Below are positions 26,817 to 35,133 of a stretch of DNA of 64,000 nucleotides, in pieces. The position numbers and the translations under genes are program-made. This DNA is from Acidobacteriaceae bacterium (lineage in GTDB: Bacteria > Acidobacteriota > Terriglobia > Terriglobales > Acidobacteriaceae). Below the pieces are notes generated by a model. That model ran no database searches and had not been told where the DNA came from. It saw only the letters and a list, made by a program, of their open reading frames with translations. Numbering within the stretch: the first letter of the stretch is position 1; each line of letters starts with the position of its first letter. Where the stretch lies: positions 1 through 64,000 of the forward strand of contig CAHJWN010000008.1 of assembly GCA_903642265.1 (NCBI GenBank), given 5' to 3'.

Positions 26817-27842
26817 TTAGAAACGAATGCCGAAAGTGACAGGGATGAACGTGGTCGGAGCGCTGTTTTGTGGGAACACGTTGAAGTAGTTCACGCTTGC
26901 GGTGGGATTCGTCGTTCCTGGAGCGCCATCAAAGTAGGGCCGCCGTGAGTTTGCAGTGTAGACATAACGGGCCTCGGCGTAGAATTTGAGATCGCTGAAG
27001 CGAGAGCCCTTGTAGGTAAATCCCAGGCCGCCGTTGTAGCCGACTGCATTGCTGACATAGCTATCGATGGTCTGATTGGCCTCGTATGAATAGCAGCCAT
27101 AGTAGTAGTCGCAGTATTGACCGACCGCAGGTGTAGTGAAGTCGGTGACCTTATGGTAAAAACCAACTCCGCCAATGACATAGCCGCCGAGCTTATCGTG
27201 ATCCATGTAGGTGTACATGGGTTCTGCTGCGATCGAAAGATTATGGTTCGTTCCGCCAAGTTGACCGAGTGCACTGCCATCCTGGCCCGTTGCTCCGAGA
27301 TTGACATAGGTGACAAGGAGATTGTTAAGAGTGTTCGTCTGGATGTTGGCATGGTCGTAGTCGACCTCTGCAAGCAGGGCGAGTTTCTTGTTGAAGTTAC
27401 GTCCGGCGCCCCCATGAATGGCATAGCCGGTCGAAAGGTAATTATGGGTTCCCCCGGTTGGCAGCACAAAGCCGCCGCCTATAAAGAAAGCATACTTATT
27501 CGAACCGTCCGCGTTGTGGTGGGAGTCTGCATACACGGGCCGACGGCCATAGCGCCGCGGGGGAGGCTGAGGTGAAGGGTCTGCTGCAAGCGACGATGAA
27601 ATGTATGACTCGGCGGAAGCGGTCTCCTCTGCGCCTGCACTGCTGCTGTACCCGATTGTGGCAGGTGTCTCGTTCGCGGCGAGCAGCGTTGTGGCTGAAA
27701 AGAGCGGCTGTGAGTAGGCGCCATGAGTTTCGTCGATACCTTTTGACCGCTGGGCCTGGAGGCTCAGGGTCGCGGCTGCCGCGAAAGTAATGATGGCCGC
27801 AGAGCGGCTGATAAAACGGATAGGATTTTGCGTAATGTGCAT
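26817..27842 (-). CDS. Outer-membrane beta-barrel protein
   Basis: 341 aa from the ATG at 27842, which begins a good signal peptide (to LSLQAQ). The frame opens further upstream but without secretory features. The mature part starts with a Ser/Ala/Pro-rich stretch. Alternating amphipathic strands then follow (GYAIHGGAGRNFN, LALLAEVDYDHANI, LKFYAEARYVYTA) and the C-terminal FIPVTFGIRF ends in Phe, as outer-membrane barrels do. Its size suggests an 8-10-strand barrel of the OmpA/OmpW kind. A paired-Cys/Tyr-rich loop (YCDYYYGCYSYE) is notable. Function unknown. It has its own terminator. Confidence 0.75.
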   Translation of the reverse strand: MHITQNPIRFISRSAAIITFAAAATLSLQAQRSKGIDETHGAYSQPLFSATTLLAANETPATIGYSSSAGAEETASAESYISSSLAADPSPQPPPRRYGRRPVYADSHHNADGSNKYAFFIGGGFVLPTGGTHNYLSTGYAIHGGAGRNFNKKLALLAEVDYDHANIQTNTLNNLLVTYVNLGATGQDGSALGQLGGTNHNLSIAAEPMYTYMDHDKLGGYVIGGVGFYHKVTDFTTPAVGQYCDYYYGCYSYEANQTIDSYVSNAVGYNGGLGFTYKGSRFSDLKFYAEARYVYTANSRRPYFDGAPGTTNPTASVNYFNVFPQNSAPTTFIPVTFGIRF

Positions 27843-28027
27843 CGATGAGGCTCCCTTATGGGTACTTCGTTCTTGATACTGTTCAACCCGGCTAAGTGAC
27901 CGTTGTTGCGGAGTCTCTGCTGTTAAGACCTTGTTGTATGACGCATGAAATGGGTATAAGGCTACACGCGATGTTTCATGTGCCAGCGTTTGGGGGCAGT
28001 CAGGTGCCTGTACAAAATGCAAGACGT

Positions 28028-28068
28028 GGCAGCGCTGCCCACCTAAAATCGTGGGCAGCTTTGCTGCC
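28028..28068 (-). terminator. Strong hairpin downstream of the RNase E/G gene
   Basis: GGCAGCGCTGCCCAC pairs with GTGGGCAGCTTTGCTGCC around CTAAAATC, with a three-base bulge. It lies 45 bases after the RNase stop. It has no T-run; it could be a terminator, a 3' processing stem or a palindromic repeat. Confidence 0.55.
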
Positions 28069-28112
28069 GGATACCACTCTGTCGCATGCCGATACGTGTA
28101 GCCAGGAACGCT

Positions 28113-31100
28113 CTAGTGGATGTCGAACTGCTCGGGATGTAGGCTGGGATCGCTCTTCACTAGAATCGTCTTGCCTACCATCTCTTCCATCTCCTGCAGC
28201 CACTTGGACGTGCCGGACTTTAGCTGCTTGACCACTTCAGGATGAACGCGGAGCATCACGTCGCCGCGATCGAGATGCTTGTGCATCTTGCGCATCTCGA
28301 TGTAGATGTCGTTGCAGACGGTGATGGGCGACTTGGTCATGCCGGTTCCCTGGCAGACGCCGCACGTGGTCGAAAGGGTGCGTTCGAGCGACTGCTTGAC
28401 GCGCTTGCGCGTGATAGCTACAAGGCCGAAATCGTTGAACTGGAGCACCTTCGATGGGGCACGATCAAGCTTCAATTCTTCCTCGAGCGCGGCCATTACC
28501 TTGTTGCGGTTCTTGCGCTCGTCCATGTCGATGAAATCGATGATAATGATGCCGCCGAGATCGCGCAGACGGATCTGGCGGACGATCTCCGGGATAGCGT
28601 CGAGGTTGGTTTTGACGATGGTGTCTTCGAGACGGGCAGTCTTGCCGACGAACTTGCCGGTGTTGATGTCGATCGCGACAAGGGCCTCAGTCTGGTTAAT
28701 AACAATGGAGCCGCCAGACTTGAGCCAGACCTTCGACCGAAGCGCCTTATTGATCTCCTCGGTAATGCCGAACTGTTCGAAGAGCGGTGTGTCCTTGCTG
28801 TACAGCTTGACACGGCGGATGAGCGAAGGCTGAAAACGCTGCAGAAAGCGAAGAACTCGCTCGTATTCAGTTTCGGTATCAACCCAGATGGCCGAGAAGT
28901 TGTCGGTGACCTGGTCGCGGAGAATGCGCTCGACAAGGTTAAGGTCGTGGTAGATCAGGGCCGGAGACTTGCTGGATTCCGAGCGCTGCTTGATGTCGGC
29001 CCAAAGGTTCAGCAGGAAGCGAAGATCGGAGCGTAACTCCTCCTCGCTTGCGCCAGAGGCTGCGGTGCGAACGATGAAGCCGCCTGCCGCGTCACCCTTC
29101 TCCGAGAGAAGGATCTCTTTCAGTCGGCGACGTTCGCCGTCCGACTCGATCTTGCGCGACACACCGGTATGGCTGACGGTCGGCATAAAGACGAGGAAGC
29201 GACCCGGAAGCGCGATATGAGACGTGATGCGCGCGCCCTTCTTGGCAATTGGCTCCTTTGCGATCTGTACCAGGATTTCCTGGCCGGGTTTAAGGAGATC
29301 GCTAATGGCTGGAAGGTTGGTAGCCTGCATCGTCCGGCGTTGTCCACCATGGCCGGAGCGGCTGCGGTCAGATTCTCCCCCGGTGCTACGTGGGCGGTTG
29401 CGATCGCGGTCGCGGCCATCACGACGGCCGTCTCGGCTGCGGCCACTTTCGCGGCGAGGACGCTCTGATCCGGAACCCTGGGCTTCCCCGGCTGCTTCGG
29501 TGCCTGGCTCGCGGAATGTGTTGGCGAAGAACTCGGCGTCGGAGGCGGATTGTTCGGTCGTCTTATCGCCCTCCGCAAAGCTCTCTCCCGCCTCTTCGAA
29601 CTCTTCGCCCTGGTACTCACCAGAGTTGGCGGACTCTTCTTCCTCGAAGTCGTCGTCTTCCTCTTCAGACTCTGCCTGCCCATCCTCTGGACGGGTGATC
29701 TGGTCAATGGACATCTCACGAATCATCGTGCCGAGATCGGCTGCGCCCTCGAGGGTCTCTTCTTCCAAATCGTCAAACTCTTCTTCGTGGTACGCATGAA
29801 GGCTGGTGCCTTCATGCTCTTCTTCGTCCATCACTTCTTCTTCGAGCGCGCCAGAGCCAGGCGCAAATTGATGGGGTGTAGCAATGGCGGACTCGTGCAG
29901 CAGCGGGGAGGTGGGATCGTGGGGAGCATCGACGACTGGCGTCACGAGGAATGGTTCAGAGTGCATCTCGCCTGCGGAAGAGATGGAGGTTACATCGGCC
30001 GTCTCGATTGCGGAAGCAGCAGAGGCGAAGGACGGGGGCGGCGGTGGTGGTACGCCGGTGGTGTCCATGTCTCCCAGGTGTAGCTCAGACTGATGGTTTG
30101 CGACCACTTCGTGAACTGGCGCTTCGCCGTGAACTGGAGCTTCATAGACTGGTGCTTTGCCGTGAACTGGAGCTTCGTAGACCGGTGCAGCGGTGGCCTC
30201 AAGCTCGACCGTCGTGTCAGCCTCGTCAAGGCGGTTGAACGGGTGTGAGTGGTCAACGTGCACGGTGACGGGTTCGGAAGCTGGTTCAGCGGCTACGGGC
30301 TGTGGGGTTTCAGAGAAGTCCTCGGAAAGGACATCTTCTTCGATGTCCTCCTCTAAAAATTCCTCTTCGAGCACCGGCGCACCTTGACGGAATTCACTGG
30401 GAGCTGCCGGGTCGACGCGGAACGAAGCTGAGGCTTCAGTCGGTTCGTACTCGGCTTCGTGAACTTCAGGCTCCGGGGCGGCAGCGATCGAGTCGAGAGG
30501 CGCGGGAACGTCCAGAATGAATGGCGAAGGCGCCTCATGCAGAAATTCGTTTGCGGGAACGTGGTCGAGATGTGAGGACTGGTCTGCTTCGGGCTGCTGC
30601 TCTTGCGCGGACAGGACACTGAAGCCCTCGGAATCGGAGACGACATTCGGCTGCTCGGGCGTAGACGTTACGAAGTTACTGCGGGATTGATCCAAACCGG
30701 GGCTTGCACTTGGCTGGTTTCTCGAGTCCCGACGGGGTTCACGCGAGTCGCGGCGGGGCGGACGGCCACCTTCGCGGCGGGGTTCCGAGCGACCTTCCGG
30801 CCGGCTGCGACGAGAGAGCGTCTCGCCGGGGAGCACTGCGCCACCATCCCATGAGGTGGCTATGAAGGAGTCATCGATTATGTTTGCGGGCTTCGCGAGG
30901 ATGACGCTCGAAGCGGGGGCGGGACTTTGCGTCACGTCCGCTTCAGAGCCGCGACGATACTTCGAGAGAGATTCGCCGGGAAGGATGATCGGCTCTGCCG
31001 GTGCTTCCGATTCGTGACTTTCTACGCCATAGAGATTGGTTGAGGGAGCAAAGCCGCGAGGAGCGCGGTCGCCACCTTCGTTTCTGCTACCACGATCGTT

Positions 31101-32129
31101 GCGGCCACCGCGGCCATTTTGATCGCCACGTGCGCCGCGGTCGTTTCGGCCATTTCGGCCGCCTCGCTCGCCACGAGGTTGTTCTTCGCGCGACTGACCT
31201 TCGCGTGTTGAAGCGGAGCGAGCGGGTTCGCCTTCGCCGGTGTAGGGCTCAGGATAGGCGTTGAGAATGGGTGCGGTTGCCGGGGCAGGAGTGCGTGGCT
31301 CTTCGGCTTCCGGAGTCGAATCGATTTGGACCGAGTAGTCGGCAAAGTCATTCTCGTTTGCCGGGCTGCTGGTCGTGACTTCCGTTGTGGCTTCGGAAAT
31401 GGCTTCGCCAGGCTGGCCGGTTCCACTGCGTCCACGGCGACGTCCACGACGACCACGCCAGCGACGGCTGCCGTCGGCACCGGGTGCGCCTTCACCAAGC
31501 TCTCCGACTTCGGGCGCGGCGGAAGGTAGAACGGGAATCTGGGGTTCCACACTGCGCGGAACTTCGGTGCCTTCGGGAACTGGCGCGCGGTCAGGACGGC
31601 CGTTACGGTCGCCACGTCCACGGCGGTTGCGGCCTCGACCGCTGCGTTCGCCACGACTGTTCGGGTCGCGATCGGAGCGGCCTTCCTGCGGCCGTTCGGA
31701 GCTGGCTTCGATGTTGCCTTCAAGAACGATGGGGGCGGGGCGTTCGCTTCGATCTCCCCGGTCTCCCCGATCCGAGCGGCCGTTGCGATCGCCGCGAGGG
31801 ACGTCGGAGCCCTGCCTGTCGGAACCCTGTTTGTCGGACCGAGGCGTGCGCGCTTCCCCACTTCCGCCATGTGTAGTTTCGAAGTCAGCAGAGTCGCCTG
31901 CTTCTTCCATGAAATCAGTGATGTAAAGAAAAGCGTCGCGTTCGAGGCCGATCTCCACGAACGAGCTCTGCATTCCAGGTAAAACACGGGTAACGCGGCC
32001 GTTATAGATGGAGCCGGCTAGGGTATATTCGTTTTCGCGCTCGTAGTAGATCTCGGCGAGTTCGTCATTTTCAACGATGGCGAGGCGGGTCTCGTGGGGG
32101 GTGCTGCTGATGTATATTTCTTTCGACAT
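28113..32129 (-). CDS. rng: RNase E/G-family endoribonuclease with a giant insertion in the S1 domain
   Basis: 1338 aa; RNase G is usually about 490-520. Residues 1 to about 72 are the first half of the S1 domain (YISSTPHETRLAIVENDELA, VLPGMQSSFVEIGLERDAFLY). From about 75 to 935 the sequence is low-complexity: Arg/Gly/Asp-rich first, then Pro/Glu/Ala-rich and acidic, with a VYEAPVHG tandem repeat. The S1 domain resumes at LLKPGQEILVQIAKEPIAKKGARIT and the catalytic domain follows, with DIN, IIIIDFIDM and the zinc-link TTCGVCQGTG. The frame is open throughout. It processes rRNA and mRNA; the insertion may act as a scaffold or RNA-binding arm (inference). Confidence 0.9.
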   Translation of the reverse strand: MSKEIYISSTPHETRLAIVENDELAEIYYERENEYTLAGSIYNGRVTRVLPGMQSSFVEIGLERDAFLYITDFMEEAGDSADFETTHGGSGEARTPRSDKQGSDRQGSDVPRGDRNGRSDRGDRGDRSERPAPIVLEGNIEASSERPQEGRSDRDPNSRGERSGRGRNRRGRGDRNGRPDRAPVPEGTEVPRSVEPQIPVLPSAAPEVGELGEGAPGADGSRRWRGRRGRRRGRSGTGQPGEAISEATTEVTTSSPANENDFADYSVQIDSTPEAEEPRTPAPATAPILNAYPEPYTGEGEPARSASTREGQSREEQPRGERGGRNGRNDRGARGDQNGRGGRNDRGSRNEGGDRAPRGFAPSTNLYGVESHESEAPAEPIILPGESLSKYRRGSEADVTQSPAPASSVILAKPANIIDDSFIATSWDGGAVLPGETLSRRSRPEGRSEPRREGGRPPRRDSREPRRDSRNQPSASPGLDQSRSNFVTSTPEQPNVVSDSEGFSVLSAQEQQPEADQSSHLDHVPANEFLHEAPSPFILDVPAPLDSIAAAPEPEVHEAEYEPTEASASFRVDPAAPSEFRQGAPVLEEEFLEEDIEEDVLSEDFSETPQPVAAEPASEPVTVHVDHSHPFNRLDEADTTVELEATAAPVYEAPVHGKAPVYEAPVHGEAPVHEVVANHQSELHLGDMDTTGVPPPPPPSFASAASAIETADVTSISSAGEMHSEPFLVTPVVDAPHDPTSPLLHESAIATPHQFAPGSGALEEEVMDEEEHEGTSLHAYHEEEFDDLEEETLEGAADLGTMIREMSIDQITRPEDGQAESEEEDDDFEEEESANSGEYQGEEFEEAGESFAEGDKTTEQSASDAEFFANTFREPGTEAAGEAQGSGSERPRRESGRSRDGRRDGRDRDRNRPRSTGGESDRSRSGHGGQRRTMQATNLPAISDLLKPGQEILVQIAKEPIAKKGARITSHIALPGRFLVFMPTVSHTGVSRKIESDGERRRLKEILLSEKGDAAGGFIVRTAASGASEEELRSDLRFLLNLWADIKQRSESSKSPALIYHDLNLVERILRDQVTDNFSAIWVDTETEYERVLRFLQRFQPSLIRRVKLYSKDTPLFEQFGITEEINKALRSKVWLKSGGSIVINQTEALVAIDINTGKFVGKTARLEDTIVKTNLDAIPEIVRQIRLRDLGGIIIIDFIDMDERKNRNKVMAALEEELKLDRAPSKVLQFNDFGLVAITRKRVKQSLERTLSTTCGVCQGTGMTKSPITVCNDIYIEMRKMHKHLDRGDVMLRVHPEVVKQLKSGTSKWLQEMEEMVGKTILVKSDPSLHPEQFDIH

Positions 32130-32720
32130 TGCTTCTGCTTTCTGCCCGGCCTATGGAGGCGCGAGCGGCAGGCAGACGAAAGATCGGGAGCCGTTTCTAG
32201 CTGGAAGCTAGGCGGGGCTCACCTCTGGTGCGGACAGGATGCGGAGTGCGGAAGCGGCAAGGGCGACTGCGTGCGTGGGTGCTGCCAGATATCTCCAGAA
32301 AGAGAGATCTGGAGCGGCGCAGAGTGCGTCGGAACCAAGTGGATGTGCTTCGTGCGCGATTCGACATGCGGAGGTGACCATGACAGCCTCAGTAAGAGGC
32401 GGGGCCGTTTGCCTTCCGGATGCAATCATTCCTAAAATCCTGCCCGGCCATGGGAATCGATCCTTGTCTGGCCGGCCTTTTTCTAAAGTCTTGTTGCCGC
32501 TGCCGGCGCCATGCGCCAAAGGGAGCGGGTGCAGCGCTGCATGGCATCTGGCCGTGCAGGGTATGACGGTAGTATTGCACCAAATCTGCTGCAACTACGA
32601 GATCGATCAAAAGTGGCGAGTGGGTCAACCGCTCTTGATCGCAGGCTCTTCGGGGGTTAGTTCCCGGTTCCGCTGGAGTACGCGGAGCACCTGCATCCTT
32701 TCTACCACTTTACCGGCCGT
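32130..32720 (-). promoter_or_regulatory. Long, structured leader region of the RNase E/G gene
   Basis: About 590 bases upstream of the RNase start hold no recognisable gene. Two stem-loops lie close to the start: GAGCC/GGCTC enclosing CTAGC/GCTAG (about 32189-32220), and CCAGATATCTC/GAGAGATCTGG (32285-32312). Another GC-rich stem with GGCCGG arms lies near 32445-32480, with a T-run on the plus strand. In E. coli the rne leader mediates autoregulation by cleavage; a similar role here is inference. Confidence 0.35.
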
Positions 32721-32759
32721 TCACAAAGGGGGAGCTTCGGGAGAGCGATTGAATGGCGC

Positions 32760-33005
32760 TTAATCAAAGTGGCGACAATCGCGTATGAGGTGCGTTTGGT
32801 CGTAATACCCTGCAGCCTAGGCAATCTCCGTCCAATTCATCGAGCGTTTCAGGTTGCGGCTCTGATGCAGTTTGAGCGCACGAAGGAAGCGAGCCACCGT
32901 TTGCGGTGGCATGCCCGCATACTCAAGCGATCGTCGTTCAAGTTGTCGAACACTGACGTTCAGAGATGCAGCGACTAAGCGAACTCTAAGTGGTTCTCGA
33001 TTCAG
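32760..33005 (-). pseudogene. Remnant of an AraC-family transcription regulator (C-terminal HTH)
   Basis: Read on the minus strand, the frame encodes LRVRLVAASLNVSVRQLERR, continues through GMPPQTVARFLRALKLH and WTEIA, then meets TAG (32817-32819) and goes on in the same frame with AAGYYDQTHLIRDCRHFD before TAA at 32760. These are the two helix-turn-helix halves and the GYYDQxHLIRDFR signature of AraC proteins. The amber codon stands where the family has a hydrophobic residue. The N-terminal domain is missing: the rodA stop lies immediately upstream. It is a decayed fragment, too short in each open piece to be called as a gene. Confidence 0.75.
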
Positions 33006-34099
33006 TTCACAAACCGCCGCATGCGAATGTTCATTACGATTCCGAGCGCAAGGAAGGTGAACAGGATGGATGAGCCGCCGTAGCTCATCAGCGGGAGCGG
33101 GATGCCGGTAACGGGCATCAGGCCGACAACCATGCCGATGTTTACCGCGATCTGAAAGACGATAACGGCCACAACCCCCATGATAATGAACGCTCCGGGG
33201 AGATCGGAAGCGGTCTGTGCGTTCTGGATAAGGCGCATGAGGATTAGAAAGTACAGGACCAGCACGCCGACTGCACCAATAAACCCGTGCTCCTCTGAGA
33301 ACGCGGCGAAGATGAAATCTGTGTAAGGGATGGGGAGAAAGTCACCTTGCGTCTGGGTGCCCTTGTTCGATCCCTTGCCCCAGATACCACCTGAACCTAC
33401 GGCAATGAGCGATTGACGAATCTGGTAGCCGGAGCCTTTGGGGTCATTATCGGGATCCATGAAAGCGGTGAGGCGTGCCTTCTGGTAGGGCTTCAAGAGC
33501 TTGCCGGACTTCCACGCAATGCCGCCGATCATCACCACGCCCAGCAATAAAATTGCAGCCTGTTTGAACTTGAGGCCACCGAGCAACAGGCCGCAGAGCA
33601 GGATCGGCACGTAGGTGAGAGACGTTCCGAGGTCGGGCTGGATGAGGACCATCGCCATGGGAATGCATACGAGGGCGAAGACTTTGCCAATATCTTTCCA
33701 GCTGAGTTCCCTTCCCGCGAGGCCCCAGAAGTAGCGCGCGACTACCACGATGAGAACGAGCTTGACCCACTCCGATGGCTGGAAGTGAAAGCTGCCGATC
33801 TTGATCCAACGGCGTGCTCCAAGAACCTTGCTGCCAACAAGTTTTACGGCCACAAGCGAGACCAGCGATAGCCCGTAGGCCCACGGTGCGATATCGATGA
33901 GGGTGTGGTAATCGACGAGAGAGATAAGGAACATGAGAGCAAGGCCGGCAATAAGGAACTCGACCTGCTTGGTCTCAAAGCCGCGGAACTTTGTTTGAAG
34001 CGTGGCGGACTTGATCTCAAGCACGCTGATGATTGAGAGCAGGACGACAAAGCCAAGCAGCACCCAGTCGAAGTCGCGAAATGAGGAGAAACGCCGCAT
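33002..34099 (-). CDS. rodA: RodA, peptidoglycan glycosyltransferase of the elongasome
   Basis: 365 aa SEDS protein with about ten membrane helices. SEDS blocks are clear: GARRWIKIGSFHFQPSEWVKL, LIQPDLGTSLTYVPIL, NKGTQTQGDFLPIPYTDFIF and TGIPLPLMSYGGSS. It polymerises glycan strands together with PBP2, encoded by mrdA just upstream on the same strand beyond an opposite-strand NIF3-like gene. Length and motifs fit RodA rather than FtsW. Confidence 0.93.
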   Translation of the reverse strand: MRRFSSFRDFDWVLLGFVVLLSIISVLEIKSATLQTKFRGFETKQVEFLIAGLALMFLISLVDYHTLIDIAPWAYGLSLVSLVAVKLVGSKVLGARRWIKIGSFHFQPSEWVKLVLIVVVARYFWGLAGRELSWKDIGKVFALVCIPMAMVLIQPDLGTSLTYVPILLCGLLLGGLKFKQAAILLLGVVMIGGIAWKSGKLLKPYQKARLTAFMDPDNDPKGSGYQIRQSLIAVGSGGIWGKGSNKGTQTQGDFLPIPYTDFIFAAFSEEHGFIGAVGVLVLYFLILMRLIQNAQTASDLPGAFIIMGVVAVIVFQIAVNIGMVVGLMPVTGIPLPLMSYGGSSILFTFLALGIVMNIRMRRFVN

Positions 34100-34195
34100 G
34101 GACTAAGTGTGGTCTAAAACTCTCAGAATGGCTATTAACCAGGCAAATGTGGACACTGAGTTGCTACCTTCTGCTCGCGTCATCTTTGATCGTTC

Positions 34196-35131
34196 ATGAA
34201 GAATAAGATGGCATGCATGAAGATCTTCCTGAACTGTTCGCTGCGGCTGTTTGCGCTTGCCATTCTCTTCGTATCGCCTCTTAGCGCCAGGGCGCAGCCC
34301 CCCACAGCAGGTGAAATGTGGCTCAAGATTCAGCATCGTTACCTGCCGAGTCCTCCGCCGGACACGGTCGACACGCTGAAGGGTGGCGATCCGTCGACAC
34401 CAGTCACGGGCATCGCGACGACCTTTCTCGACACGATGGATGTTCTTCGAGAGGCGGTAAAGCGCGGCGACAATCTCATCATCACGCATGAGCCTACGTT
34501 CTATAACCATCGCGACGAGACGAAGGACTTCATCGACGATCCTGTGTATAAGGAGAAGCGCGCCTATATCGAGGAACATCACCTGGTGGTGTATCGACTG
34601 CACGATGAGATACACGCCGATCCGGCGGGCGACCATATTCTTCAAGGAGTCTACGAGGCGTTTGGATGGGAGAAGCTCCCGCATCCTGCCTGGGCAGCCG
34701 AGCAAAATTCTGCGCAATACTTCGTGACGATTCCGCCGACCACCCTTAGAAAGTTGTCAAAGATGCTGGAAGTTAAGTTGCATGCGCAGACGGTGCGGGT
34801 GGAAGGAAGCCCTGACCTGAAGATCACGCACGTCGCGCTCATCCCAGGCGCGGCTGGATTGCAGGAACAGGTCAGGGCGCTAAATGCACCTGATGTGGAT
34901 GTACTCATTGCGGGCGAGGCGAGCGAGTGGGAGACGGTCGAGTATGTTCGCGACGCGGTGGCGCAAGGCAGACCGAAGGGGATGATCCTGCTCGGGCATC
35001 AAGTGTCGGAAGAGCCGGGGATGGAGCGATGCGCAAAGGACCTGCGCGAGCTGTTTCCAGGCATGAAGGTGGACCACATTGTGGCGGGGCAGGCGCTCTG
35101 GAGTCCGGACCATCCGGCTGCAGCGAAATAA
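34196..35131 (+). CDS. Secreted NIF3-like (DUF34) protein
   Basis: 311 aa. A signal peptide covers about residues 8-33 (ending SARAQ), which is unusual because NIF3 proteins are cytosolic. The remaining sequence shows the NIF3 dinuclear-metal pattern in part: NLIITHEPTFYNH at the N-terminal metal site, DEIHADPAGDHILQG, and the C-terminal DVLIAGEASEWETVEY and LLGHQVSEEPGME. The first site has HE where canonical NIF3 has HH. Function unknown. It lies on the opposite strand between rodA and mrdA. Confidence 0.78.
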   Translation: MKNKMACMKIFLNCSLRLFALAILFVSPLSARAQPPTAGEMWLKIQHRYLPSPPPDTVDTLKGGDPSTPVTGIATTFLDTMDVLREAVKRGDNLIITHEPTFYNHRDETKDFIDDPVYKEKRAYIEEHHLVVYRLHDEIHADPAGDHILQGVYEAFGWEKLPHPAWAAEQNSAQYFVTIPPTTLRKLSKMLEVKLHAQTVRVEGSPDLKITHVALIPGAAGLQEQVRALNAPDVDVLIAGEASEWETVEYVRDAVAQGRPKGMILLGHQVSEEPGMERCAKDLRELFPGMKVDHIVAGQALWSPDHPAAAK

Positions 35132-35133
35132 AC

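Noticed and set aside
29120-31987. Many long frames inside the RNase E/G gene on both strands
   Set aside because: They are shadows of the low-complexity GC-rich insertion; the 1338-aa frame carries the domain evidence.
32208-32763. Overlapping frames of 128 aa (minus) and 174 aa (plus) in the RNase leader
   Set aside because: Both are Ala/Arg/Cys/Pro-rich and lack any recognisable motif; the region is better explained as leader and AraC remnant.
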